Assembly (NCBI GenBank): GCA_030549495.1
Contig: JAUIRK010000854.1
Coordinates: 62,001-126,000, forward strand
Length of the DNA stretch: 64,000 nucleotides
Reading direction: 5' to 3'
From: Nectonema munidae
Taxonomy: Eukaryota > Nematomorpha > Nectonematoida > Nectonematidae
Positions 21,373-32,963 of this stretch are shown in pieces. Within the stretch, counting starts at the first letter, position 1. Every line of letters begins with the position of its first letter. The notes beneath the pieces were generated by a model. The model saw only the letters and a list, made by a program, of their open reading frames with translations, did not search any database and was not told the origin of the DNA. A program made the translations under genes and the position numbers.

Positions 21373-22860
21373 ATCTCTATATTAATTAATTAATTAATTA
21401 ATTAAGTTGTTTTGTGGCGTTCGCACCCATTCTTTTGGATATCGTGGCCCGCCCGGAATGCTGAGTCCAAGTCTAACTGGACTTTCCATCCCACTAAACC
21501 CCTACCGGCCCTTGTTACAAAAGAATAGCTATACCTTGTTATATATATATTATTTTACAAGAATTTATGTTACAATATATAAATACATCTGAGTGAACGA
21601 TACAATCCTAACGCGAACGCTCCCAATTTGGGAAACAAGCTTATTGTCTAGTGATAGCTTGGTTACTAACCACGTAGAATCGGGTCGCTAGAGCACTACC
21701 TAACCGTAAAATCCTTTGAATTCTTCAGAGGAAGAAAAATAGGGTAAAAAACCGGCACGACGGAATGTATCTTGTTCCTAAATAAAAGAATATGATTATA
21801 AAAGGTATATGCTACAAAAATAGAAGCGTTTGAAGGCATGCAATATCTTATATGTTATTAATAAATAATATTTGATACATGTTATAGGGGTTAAGAAAGA
21901 TATACATAATTTAAGGCATGCTAGGTTAGGAACAATCTACCCCTGGAATATGACTCCATCCCTAAATGTCGTCCCTAGGATATATCTTTTAATATTGGAA
22001 TGTTTAAACGGTCCTAGAAGCGGACTCCGATAGAGGCCAGATTACCGACTATGCCTAACCTAGCTCGTAACATGAAACTGTTTTGGGACTTATACCTTGT
22101 GCCAATCCTAAATTTAAGTAGGCGGATCTAGAACTCAGAAAAAACAGACGCAGAACGCAGAATTCCCTATTGCTTTGGGGCTATTGTATATGGGTAGTCA
22201 CATAGGATAATTTTTCTCTTTTTTTTAGCATATACCCCAAATCTATATTTATATTTCTTTGATCCGTCATCTGTAGAAAAAAAGTGTGTGATATCTACAT
22301 ACATACGAATACATAGATACATCCATGGATATTAGATACATTAACGGTTCCATACAATGAACCAAAACAGTGGTATGGCCTCGAGGGGAAGTAATTGTCC
22401 TAATAAGATTTCTTTCCTAATGCAATCATCTCTTCTCCATCCTTTGTAGTTCGGGAGCTGGAAGATGCGACGCGTGGCTACCTCGAGCGCTTTCACAACC
22501 TTTCGCTGAGTGGCGCAGAAGTTTTAGCCGGCTTTCACTTGGCGCCTTTCAACTCGATCGAGCATCTCCACTTGCATCTCCTTTTTCCCGTCTCCTCCAT
22601 TTCGTCCAGGATGATCTTCAATCCCCAAACTCCATGGTTCATTTCCCTTGAAGACGTGAAAGCAGGCAAGAGTTTGTCTCTTTGGCGCCAGACGTGTCGA
22701 GTCGTGTAGCATCGAGCCTTGCCCTCCCCTTCCCAATTTTGAGCGAGGCAGAAGAATTCATCTTTGTGCTTTCCCTATACTTTCAATGTACTATGAGAAT
22801 AAATTTCACATCCTCTACTTCTCAAAGTGTCCTCCAAATCCACTTTACATAACAGGCCGA
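21373..22860. repeat. Unclassified GC-richer repeat-like block
   Basis: Base composition differs sharply from the flanks, especially at 22436-22760. It starts near a TGTTTTGTGGCG sequence (21408) after a (TTAA)n tract, contains an AATAAA signal at about 22799, and ends near CATAACA (22853). This arrangement could be a long terminal repeat fossil, but I see no target duplication, primer site or coding domain, so the class stays open. The minus-strand open frame at 22524-22736 resembles nothing I know. Confidence 0.3.
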
Positions 22861-23635
22861 GCAACTAATCGATTCTAACTAACAAATTATTATCCGATAA
22901 ACTAATCTAATAGTGAACCCAGTGGTTTAGTTAGAATTTTGAACGAGAGAAACCCAAAAAATTTTTTTTGCCGGTTTAAAGTTTTTTTTTATAAAAAATA
23001 ACAATATAATTTTTTCCCTCAGCCTCCGATTGAGGAAGGAAGAAAGTTTCATTTTAAACTTTGAATTCTTTCAAAATATATTTTTTCCAAGTATATCCAT
23101 CTTGTTTTGAAATTAAGTTCACTTAATTTACTTCAATTAAGTTCAAATTCTTTTGAAAAAAGTTTTACTTATTTTCCTATTATATTCTTTTGAATTGACA
23201 TCAATTTCAATTTTTTTAGTCGTAATAAAATTTTTTCTAATTAATTTATTTCATCTCCATGGCACAGGACTTGCCCACCACATTTAATCCCGATTAGAGC
23301 CTCTTATCAGTTTTGGTAAATTGTTAACAGCCTCAAGTTAAGTGCACTTTCAGAATTCAGAATATATATTCAATATATGTTGTATACAAATCTTTGAAGA
23401 TGTAAGATTCACGGATTCAAAGTCGTATCCAACTCGATGTGTTCCATCTCTGTAGTAAGTGTCCAGATATTGTATGCGCCCATTTATAAGAAACATGTGT
23501 TTTTTAAAGCAAAAATTTGGGGAAAAAAGCATACTTATTTATAAGACGCTCGCAATCTTAAATGAAACAAATAAAAGGGAGACAGAAGTACAAACATTTC
23601 ACTCATCTTACTCAAAAATTTGATTTCTGGTATAT

Positions 23636-23690
23636 AACATTTTTACTTCTAAGTTGTTTTTTTAGTTATAAATTGTCCTATCCCCACCTC
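23636..23690 (-). repeat. Heptad-coding dispersed repeat (locus 2)
   Basis: On the minus strand the frame reads KNNLEVKMLY after a stop. It matches the closing motif of the other loci, but with only about two heptads left. Confidence 0.35.
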
Positions 23691-26600
23691 TCCCTCCCTA
23701 CAAAATTTGTTTTTGATATCTAAAAATTCAATAATTTAAATATTCTTGGAGTGTGGCTTCAAAAAGTCACAAGGTCACAACTATATAATTTTAAACTGAA
23801 AGGAGGTGTTTTGAAACATTTACAACTTACAGAATTAAGATGCTGATTTCCGTTTTTTGATATAATATATATATATATATAGTTGAATGTGAAATTTCTG
23901 CTTCTTTGACACGATATACCTTTTTCTTGAGATCAACTCTCGACTAGCTTCTATACTTCTGTTTTCGTTGTATATTTTTTTTACAAATCTTGTCATGATT
24001 ATATGGACATTTTTCACCCATTTATGCTTCTTAAATTTGCTACATAAGTGGTAAATAAGTCGTAAGTTAGCTCATTTTTTCACTCCTGAAGACAAATGAG
24101 TCAATAAATTGCCTTTACACAAAACCATATAAAGCAAATGGAGACAGAATTTGTCTGCATGGCATCGTTTTCCACTAAAGAGTGTGTACATATTACAATT
24201 TTTAAATTCATTTTTCCGTTTAAAGGTTTCACCAAGGACAGTATTTTAAGCAAGTGCAATTTTAAAAAGGAATCATTTTCCTACTAAAAATGCAGGATAA
24301 ATTTGGAAATTTGAAATTTTGCCTTCTTTTTTGAACATATAGGTCAAGAGGTGAAAACAAATAATTTTTAGAATAAAAAATAGAAATGGAAAAAATAAAA
24401 AAAAGAGAAAGTTAGTTAAAATATATGAAAAGGAAAAATTAATGAAAGAGGATGCAACATCATATATTACGAAATAAATTATAAAAAAAAAGGATACTTG
24501 AAAGATAAAAGCCTTCATTTAGATTACATATTTGTTATCTATATACGCAAGCATCATCAATACTGATGCAATTGATAAAAATGCATCATTGTATAAAAAT
24601 GACGAAAAAATCAGTAAGAGTATATTGGAGTTATATTTGACCAGAAGTGTTTAGACTTTTATTTTATTCTAGGCATAGTTCACTGACCTTAATTATAAAA
24701 AAAAGTGTAAATATTATAGATCAAAGCTTGCCGCATTTTTAGCATGGACTTTTAAGGAGAAGCTCTAGTCAAAAGTATTCTAAAATAAAGATTTTTAAGC
24801 ATCATCATTCAGATCTTGGAAATTTTTAACGAATTTCTCAGTCTGAATTTTCTACACGTTTAATTATTATTATTTCTTTTATGACTTACTCCATAATTCA
24901 AACCTTTTCCAAAAGATTGACTTTTTAATATTTTACAACTCTTATGTCATTTAGGATTTCTCGAATCGAAGGTACTTTTTTTACGAATCCCTTGCTTTTT
25001 GAAATGAGTTGTTAACGTTTTAATAATGCAGTTTCTCGAGGATTATAAGTTGTTTTACGGTAAATTATTTTATTTATTTTCCGGTCCACATTTTGCCCAA
25101 CCCGCAAAATACAGGGGACTTTTACTCTTATAACAATTTCTAACATATGTACATTATATTTTTTAAAAAAATTAGGTCACACTTTTTCTTAAGACATATA
25201 ATAATGCTAGAATTTTTGCCAACTCTTTAATTACCCTAGCGCAATAATTAGCACTAATTAAACTTTTTTTCCATAATTTTTTTATTTTTTCCATTCCAAA
25301 TACCAGTGAAGAAAATTACCGTTATAATCAACAAAGTACACTACAGATGTACTCAAGTACTTAGTGGTTATCTTTCTACCATTTCTTGAACTTTTTGCAC
25401 CACAAATGAAAAATTCAAATCAATAAATTTATTTTTATTATTATTATGATATTATTGTTTAACAATGAAGAACAAAGGTTCAATGCAAATACAAATTCTC
25501 TTTGGATACTTAATTCAGGTCTGGTGAACTTATTGAACAACGCAAAACTTTTTTATAGCATCAAAATTACAAGTTAAAAATGTCAATACAAGTACGCCAA
25601 CGGAATCCACATTTTTGAATGTGTTGTCTTTGTTTATGTATTCAAAAAGACTCTCTGTTGAAGGTATTGAAGTTTTTTACTATATCATTTAAAAATTTTA
25701 TCTAATGTAAACAACGTTTTACCTCCTATAAAATATGCTTTTTCTGGCTTAGCAATTAATATCACTTGGTAGATAAATTAATAAAGTAAATTTTTAATTA
25801 ACTAAACAAAGCAGCCATATTGATTAAAATATAAATTCAATATGAATACTGTAAATCATGAAATTTTTGTGATATTAATAATTCAATTTATCGTCTTACC
25901 AATCTACTAACTCTTATTACTATAAACTTTTGTAAATAAAACGTCAAATAGCTTTTCTTTAGTTTCCCATATTTTACGATTGAGGTTGGTGTGGTGGGCG
26001 TTGCAATTAACTAGATATCAATATTTTTGTTGGAACTTTTTTTTGTTATTATAAGATTAAATTCATCATCGTAATCCTTTTAATTCAACTTTATAATTCT
26101 TGGCTAAAGATGCCATTTTTGTCGGTGAACATCATTCAAGCAAAGAGTTGTTAACGTCTTAAAAGTTTAAAAATATAAGATATACATTTATTAATTCAAG
26201 GCTGAGCCACGTCATAGTATTTTTAGCGTGAATCAAGGCGATTCTTTCGTAATGTAAACAAACATCAAGAATGGATTGTATGTACTAATGTCATTTTCAT
26301 TGATTTTTGGATTCGTTATTCCTTATTCGAAATACACACAGCTGGTAAAGCCATGCTCGGTTGTGAAAATTTGACCACCTCCGCCCGGGCCCGCATTTTA
26401 TTATTTTGCACCCGCAATACAAAATAAATGCTCGCCATACTTCCCTGCAATTAAAAATTTTAAAGTCACAACACTTTTGAATTCAAACCCTCAACCGCCC
26501 AACTTAATGCACAACTATTTCATTTTGATAAGTAATATCATTTAAATGATACTCATTTTTATGCATTTAATTTTTTTTGATGTCTAGCGGAAATAAGAGA

Positions 26601-26837
26601 GCCAGAAAGACTGAAGTTACGCTCGCTAGCATTACCCGCAACATCAGAAATTCCTTCAATATGTAATGAAGGATGTGTAAAAAGCGTCAGTGTGTGATGT
26701 ATGTGAGTACAATACTGATGTTATACTAACATTGAACACACCCACGAAGGCAGTAAGATTTAAAGAAAAGAAATGCACCCGCTATTTATGTACGGGTGCC
26801 ACAAACCCGCTCGAGTGACTCTCCCTGCGCAGGCCTC

Positions 26838-26880
26838 TGGTGTATATATAGCTGGGCAAAGAGAGCCGGCATCACTCTTT
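26838..26880 (+). promoter_or_regulatory. Candidate core promoter (TATA plus initiator-like)
   Basis: TATATATA at 26843-26850 is followed 31 bp on by an initiator-like TCACTC at 26872-26877, the usual TATA-to-start spacing in animals, within a locally GC-richer stretch. No coding exon is recognisable downstream, so it may be a repeat's promoter or chance. Confidence 0.2.
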
Positions 26881-27326
26881 CATGCTCAAGACACTAAGTC
26901 AAATTAGCTTAACTCGGTATAGTCAGTTTTGTTTTACATTTTTTTCCATACGAAAATGTTTCTACAAAATTTATTTTAGTTTTTCTGATTCTTTTGTAAG
27001 AGTTACGTTTTGAGGGTGATAAAGGAATCACTTGCATTCATCAAATATGCTAATCGTGTATAAAACTCTGTAATTAGCCACTACCTATTCTGAATAAAAA
27101 TATCTTTTAGTAAAACTTTTTCTTTGTAGATTTTTCCAAATTTGATTTCACGATAATTGGTTGCGGTCAATCGATTATTGAAGTCACAGTTGAGGAAATG
27201 CTTTTCAAACACACCAAAATTAATTACCTACCAAAAAATTTAAAAAAATGTTTTGGAATCATTTTAAAAAATTGGAATTGGAAAATTATGATGATTTGAA
27301 ATTTATTCACATCATCGTTTTACGGC

Positions 27327-27410
27327 AGGGCCTCACCCTTATTCAGTCATGGACTCCTTTAAGAACTTGGTGAAAGTTATGGACCCCCACTTTCCCCATA
27401 AAAAGTCATA
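27327..27410 (+). mobile_element. Possible hAT terminus (one end only)
   Basis: A CAGGGCCTCACCCT end precedes two copies of a TCATGGACTCC / TTATGGACCCC motif, similar to the 'ATGGACCCC' ends of Charlie-type hAT elements. No facing end or target duplication was found before the next transposon at 27729. Confidence 0.3.
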
Positions 27411-27728
27411 AAATCAACCTCACATGCATTTACTATTTGCACTTTATTTTATCGACATGAATGATTTTTGATTTCAAATGACGCCAAATTCCAAACAATT
27501 TTTTTACTGTTTGCCAAAAAAGGTATCAAAGCAAATTTTAGGTAAATTCAAGGAGAAAAGACAAATGATCATCGCTTGCTGCTATTCATTCAAACTTTAA
27601 AAGCATCATCAAAACAGAATCGAAAAACAAAATTAAATTATTTGACAATTGGTACAAAAATTTTTTTTTTATAATCTAATAAACAAATTGTAAACCGATA
27701 ATGAAGAAAAATGCGAGTATTATTATTA

Positions 27729-29658
27729 CACTGTCCAACAAATTTTTGCTACAAGCTAAAATATATCATTTTCTAATAGTCCTAAACTGTTATTTTCTAA
27801 AAAGTAATCTCTTTATATTCAAAATGCCTCCTATTTTTTGTTATTTGGGTTTTCGTAAATATATGTTCCTATTATCTGTATATATAAAATCACAATACAT
27901 GTACAAATAAAAGTATGAAAAAACAAATTTATTTTTTATATTTATGTTTTTTTCTGTGAATATTTTCTTTTTCTTCTCTATACAATGTCCAACAATAGTC
28001 AGCGAGCACATTCCGGGTCGATTTTCCTTTGTAGCGGTTTTCAATTTTTGAAATATCTTTGTGAAACCTTTCCCCATGTTCATCGCTTACATCTGATAGA
28101 TTTTCAGAAAAAAATGACAAGTGGGAATCCAAAAAATGGACCTTTAGAGACATGCGACAACCAAGCATTTCATAGGCTTTAATTAATTGAGAGACAATTA
28201 ATTCGTAGTCTTCAGATTTATGGCGTCCTAAAAAATATTTGCAAACATTTTTGAGACTCTTCCGAGCATTAGCTTCCAACTTATTAAGGGTCTCGTCAAA
28301 GTTTTCATCCTCCATCAATTGCCGTATTTGGGGTCCAACTAAAATGCCCTCTTTCAATTTTGCATCACTTATTTTTGAAAATTTGGCTTTCAAGTATAAA
28401 AAACTGGAGCCATCATCCTTGAGGGTTTAAGAAATTGTTTAACCAACCCGAGTTTAATGTGAAGAGACGACAATATAATTTTTTTACACATAAAACACAT
28501 AAATTTAGTGTAACCTTTTTAGAAACCGTTTAAAGTTGCCACTACTTTTAAATCCGCGGAGAAGCCAATTGTGCTCTTTGTATTTTACTTTTTGTAGTAT
28601 AAATTTCAGGTTTTCATAGTTTTCTTTTAAAGAGGCTGAATAAGCAATTGGCATTGATGGCAAAGCATTTCCTATATGTAAGAGTACAGCTTTGGTACTA
28701 TTAACTGAAGAATCAATAAAAAGTCTCCATTGTGAAGCTTCATAAAATAAATTTAATTTTTCAAAAAGAGTATAAATATTGCTACAGTAGCACAAATTGT
28801 TTTCAAACAAAAAAATTCTTTCAAAACTTCAGACCTTGAACGATATTTTGTTATTCTAGTTTCTCTGATTAAAAGATTCTTTTCTTTCAACCGAGAAACT
28901 AAAAGTTCACTCTGGTGTTTAGTCAAATTCAAATCTTTAACTAAATCATTTAATTCACTTTGACTAAACACCGTTGGCTCAATAAATGATGAGTTAGAAA
29001 AACGAAATGTTTCATCGCTTCTTTCACTATCAAACTCGGTCTCAGAGCTTTATGAAGAAAATTTTGATGAAACTGAAGGTGCAATCGGTATAGGAATCTC
29101 TTCAGAATGAGCGCTTTTTGACGTTATACCTACAAAGTATATGTAAATACTAATACAAAAATATTATAAGAGAAAAAATTACCTCGTAATTCAGTCATGC
29201 AAAAATAGCAGTCTGTGTAATGATCTGTAGGCTTTCTCCAAATCATTGGTATTCCAAATTGTAACTTTGGACTTTTATTTTTAGACCATTTTGACAAAGA
29301 ATTTAAGCAAGTAGTACAGCATATATGTGAAGCCCAAGTTTTATCTTGGTCTCCCAATTTAATTCCAAAGTATAATTTATAAAGTTTTTTAACATAAGGT
29401 GTAATTTTTCTTTTATTTTTTTTAAATGTAACACAGCCACAAATGTAGCAAAAACTGTCGGGGTTAGCTTTGCATAAATTTCTAGGCATTTTAATATTGA
29501 CTAATTTTAAGCTGCAAAAATTAAAAAAAAACCAAATTACTAAAAATTTAGGTCATTTTTTTAAAAAAGATTTTTAATTTCGAATTTGTCATGAAAAATG
29601 CATGAATAAAAATTAGTTTCATTTTTGTAGTTTAAAAAAAATTTTTTGTTGGACAGTG
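27729..29658 (-). mobile_element. CACTG-ended DNA transposon with Cys-rich orphan protein
   Basis: A 1930-bp element. Its ends are inverted repeats starting CACTGTCCAACAAA (left 27729; right end at 29658 read on the minus strand), flanked on both sides by TTATTA (27723-27728 and 29659-29664), so the target duplication is 3 or 6 bp. CACTG ends with a 3-bp duplication are typical of the CACTA/EnSpm (CMC) group. The gene fills it on the minus strand. Coding homology is lost at several points, so this copy is dead. Confidence 0.75.
27929..29489 (-). pseudogene. Transposon-encoded uncharacterised protein, broken
   Basis: Exon 1 (29489-29183) starts MPRNLCKANPD and has Cys pairs at residues 14/17, 58/61 and 94/97 plus a conserved KLGDQDKTWASHICC stretch, suggesting a zinc-binding N-terminus. 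A 53-nt intron (29182-29130, GTAATT...TTGTAG) joins it in frame to a Ser-rich linker with one stop (near 29050), then FSQSELNDLVKDLNLTKHQS. A frame change near 28805 leads into WRLFIDSS...KAVLLHIGN, and another segment (28393-27929) has GPQIRQLMED, LGCRMSLKVHFLDSH and DEHGERFH. I know this as an uncharacterised family present in many copies in invertebrate genomes. Its Asp/His/Glu-rich C-terminal half could be a degenerate DDE nuclease, which is inference. A Cys-rich middle segment usual for the family seems to be deleted between 28505 and 28560. Confidence 0.65.
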
Positions 29659-29670
29659 TTATTATCTGTT

Positions 29671-29712
29671 ATTCAGATAGAAAAAATAATAAAAATCTTA
29701 CTGGGGCAATTT
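29671..29712 (+). repeat. Perfect 42-bp inverted repeat, left arm
   Basis: It begins ATTCAGATAGAAAAAATAAT and ends CTGGGGCAATTT. The exact reverse complement lies at 31577-31618. It starts only 7 bp after the target duplication of the transposon to its left. Confidence 0.9.
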
Positions 29713-30758
29713 ATATATACTGGGGTATGGTAAAGAAGATAAATGTTATAGTACTAGTTAAAAAATGAATAGTTAACAATTTTATTGCTTTTATCAGTTT
29801 AGGTTCGAAGAATATTTAAGAAATAAGAGGGCGAGCGCATGGCCTAGATAAAATTAAACTGTTATTGTAGTCCAAGAAAGATGACTGTTTAGTGTTTGTG
29901 AGCAAATATTGGTTCGCAGGAGAAATTTGTTTCTCAACAGCCATTCATTATTATTAACAAACTTTCTTTAATTTATTTAAATTCCTCAAGACTAGCAAAA
30001 ACTTTAAAAACTTTTTTTAGCAAAAAAAGACAAGCATAGAGGACGACTAATTGGCAAAAACTTCAGTTAAAAAATTCATATACGCTTTCTAATCACAAAT
30101 AAATAATAATAATCCGTAAAAGTAATTCTTTGATCATTTACGTAGTAGATTCACGAAAAATTAATCAAAGTTCATGCATATAAATAAATAATTCATTAAA
30201 TATATAAAGGGCTTAAATAAATCTAGTTATAACAAATATATAAAAAAAATTTTAGATTATCTAGATGGCGTTAAAATTCAAATCTATCAAAAATCTTAAT
30301 AAAAAGTTCGTCAGTAACATTCTTATTTGCAAATATTTTTACTTATTTTTTATTTAACTACGTTATTGGGTTATTCACACCATAATTTCACTGGATAAAG
30401 CAATACGCTTCAAATCGTGGCTGATTCTTATTTTTTACCATAAATATTATTGATTACTATACTTTATCATCTCCATCCCATATGCTGTTTTATCATCTTT
30501 CATCAACATACAATTTTATTTTCAATACGCACATCTTCATTTCTGCTCACACGGTTTTCTCTTCCTAAATTTTGACCACAAAATACGAGCTCAGTTGAAT
30601 CCTTCTATTCTGTCTCTAAGGAAACAACTTTTCTATCTTCCCGTTCAAGTTAAGTTACCTCTTCAGAAGAAGAACAATTTTTTGGATCTCAAGAAGACAA
30701 AATCAAGGCTGTCTTCTTCAGCAAAACATAAGGAACTTAAAAGTTTATCCTTCTAGGC
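29713..30758. other. No recognisable gene
   Basis: AT-rich interior of the inverted-repeat pair, left of the hAT MITE. Nothing recognisable. The part from the MITE (31180) to the right arm (31576) is likewise empty. Confidence 0.4.
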
Positions 30759-31179
30759 CAGTGTTTCCCAACTCATTTCTGGTCGTAGACCATTTTCCAG
30801 AAAGCAAAAATGGTATGGAGCAGCATTATTTTTGTGGGAAAAAGTTATTATGATCCATACTAAAAATTTATTATAAAATCAAAAAAAAATTAGATAAAAG
30901 TAACAAATCAATAAAATTTCATTTTGCGCTTTTGCTGTAACCAGGCTTCTGAACTCTTTTTTCTTTGACCAAGCAGTCTATGTCTGGAGGAGTTATAGAT
31001 AAAGCCTTACTCTTTTCGCCCGAAAATAAGTAAATAATCCGAGTTATTATACAAAATAAATAATAATAAAAAAAGCCAATCATAGTTGCAATTATAAAAG
31101 CGAATTTCACTATACTTTTCGCTTTTGAAAAATTTTTCGTGGACCAGTTGTCTTATGGACCAGTAGTTGGGAAACATTG
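30759..31179. mobile_element. hAT MITE with CAGTGTTTCCCAACT ends
   Basis: A 421-bp element. The left end CAGTGTTTCCCAACT and right end (reversed) CAATGTTTCCCAACT are inverted repeats, and CTGGTC / GGACCAG motifs sit next to both. The flanks TTCTAGGC (30751-30758) and TTCTAGCG (31180-31187) form an 8-bp target duplication with small decay, the hAT signature. No transposase. Confidence 0.82.
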
Positions 31180-31576
31180 TTCTAGCGAACAAGTGCTGGA
31201 AATCACTTGGAAAATTCATTACAGATATTAACATTGTTCTTTGATGAAGAATTGACGCAGCATATTTTCAAACGCACCAAAATAAAGCTCGACGAGAATT
31301 ACACGTAATTTTACTTTGTTTTTTTGAAAGTGTAAAACTTTTTTAGTTTCAAATTATTTAACTTCGAGTCTCCGAAACATGAATTTCTAAGATCATATTA
31401 TGAAAATTTTGACTGTTAACTTATTTTGTTTGTCTTTTACATGAGCCAATCAAAGAATTGACATCAAATATTTGTTTTCCGATAAACATGGGGAGCCATT
31501 CTTGAAACCAGTCATGCTTTTACTTAAACGTACGTATACTGTTTTGATATTAAAAGTCAACGTAACCATAGTGATA

Positions 31577-31618
31577 AAATTGCCCCAGTAAGATTTTTAT
31601 TATTTTTTCTATCTGAAT
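31577..31618 (-). repeat. Perfect 42-bp inverted repeat, right arm
   Basis: Exact reverse complement of 29671-29712. The two arms bound 1864 bp that hold a hAT MITE and otherwise AT-rich DNA without a recognisable gene. The flanks show no target duplication. Confidence 0.9.
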
Positions 31619-31893
31619 TGCTATAGGATTTTTGTTCCAATGGACTGTGTACGGTAGACGAGCGATTAGTTAAGTTTAGAGGTCATTGCAGTATCAAAAA
31701 TTATATATGATCCATCCAAACGTGGCCACGAAATGTACCATTGTAGAGATGAAAAATCGTTATACATTTTATTACCAGAAATCTATTTTCCAGGACTAGG
31801 TTATTTTGAAAGGATATAAACATTCTGAAGAGATTAAATTGTGATATTTCTGGATGCGGAGTCTTGACGGGTAGGTTTTACACATCTCATGAC

Positions 31894-32223
31894 CAGGTCC
31901 GTAGCTAGGACTTTTCAATTTGGAGGGCTGGAAAAATTTTTTTGGGGGGGGGGGGGGCTAAATATTTTCACTAAATTTTTTTTGGTACTTATGGGTTATC
32001 TCTCCCCTATTCAAAAATTTTTTTTTAGTAAATTACTGAAAAAAAATTTAAAGTGGGAGGAAGATAACTAATGAGTACCAAATTATTATATATAGTCTAA
32101 AAATAAACCATTTTTTGAGCCCTTTATTGATATCGAAATATATTAGGCTGGGGGGGGGGGCTCTGAATCTGAGTTAGGGGGGGAGGGCTTAGCCCCCACC
32201 TGCCCTCGCTGGCTACGGGCCTG
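31894..32223. mobile_element. hAT MITE with G-runs and perfect target duplication
   Basis: A 330-bp element with ends CAGGTCCGTAGCTAGG and (reversed) CAGGCCCGTAGCCAGC, flanked by perfect 8-bp copies of CTCATGAC (31886-31893 and 32224-32231). It contains three long G-runs (31946-31958, 32151-32160, 32177-32183) and ends in a GGGCTTAGCCC palindrome. CAGG...CCTG ends with an 8-bp duplication mean hAT. The intact duplication suggests a recent insertion. Confidence 0.9.
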
Positions 32224-32963
32224 CTCATGACTTGTGCTATTTATCCCTAGAATAATAAAAAGATTTGATTGTTTTTGAAACTTTTAAAAATATTTTTTTA
32301 ATTATTGAACTTTAAGTAAAAGTTTATTTCTTCAATAAATTGCTCAATTATTATATGTTAAAAAAAATTTTTCTCATGCTTTGAGAACACTTAAAAAATT
32401 TTAATGGTACATTTTTGGGTAAATCTTTTTGACTATAAAAATTGAATCCGAGATTATCGCCATCTAAGAAAATAATATTAAAATATGTTTTTTTTATTAA
32501 AAGGACAGTTTTTCCTTTTTTTTTTTAGCTTTTCTTATATGTAAGTTCAAACAGAGATTTAAAATTACATGCTGTTTTTTGATATATTTTTTTATACGAT
32601 TTTAAAAAACGCTTCAAAAAAGGAAAAATATAAATTTAATTTGGAGTGCCGCTTCTTTTCACGAAGCCTGAAGTTGTCTCAAAATATTTAATATTTGGTT
32701 CATTTTTGTTGACTATAAATATTTTGTAATTTTTAGGTATTTGGACTCGGGGTCAGATGTTTTTGCCCCGATTTTGCAAATCCGATCACCACGCAAGTGT
32801 ATATGTGTACTGTATATTATGAAAGTAAACATGCATACTTTTTATAAGCATCAAAAAATGACCTTGACACACAATTAAATTCAGAATACTTAATTTGACG
32901 TACAAGTGAATAAATCTTGGCTATGTGAGCTCTGTCTACATCTAGAGTAATAGAGGTGTATAC
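32224..32963. other. No recognisable gene
   Basis: AT-rich spacer between two hAT-type elements. Nothing recognisable. Confidence 0.4.

Larger units (their letters stand above)
22861..27326. other. Mostly featureless AT-rich DNA
   Basis: No gene is recognisable in this 4.4-kb stretch. It contains a short (TA)n at 23867-23880, a heptad-coding relic at 23636-23690, and a less AT-rich segment at 26360-26930 with a TATA-like site. Confidence 0.4.

Noticed and set aside
21635-21720. tRNA- or SINE-like sequence (CTAGTGATAGCTTGG...GGGTCGC)
   Set aside because: The A-box likeness is weak, the B-box does not match, and no cloverleaf can be drawn with paired arms.
22524-22736. 70-codon minus-strand frame in the GC-rich block
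   Set aside because: It resembles no known protein; GC-rich sequence gives long chance frames.
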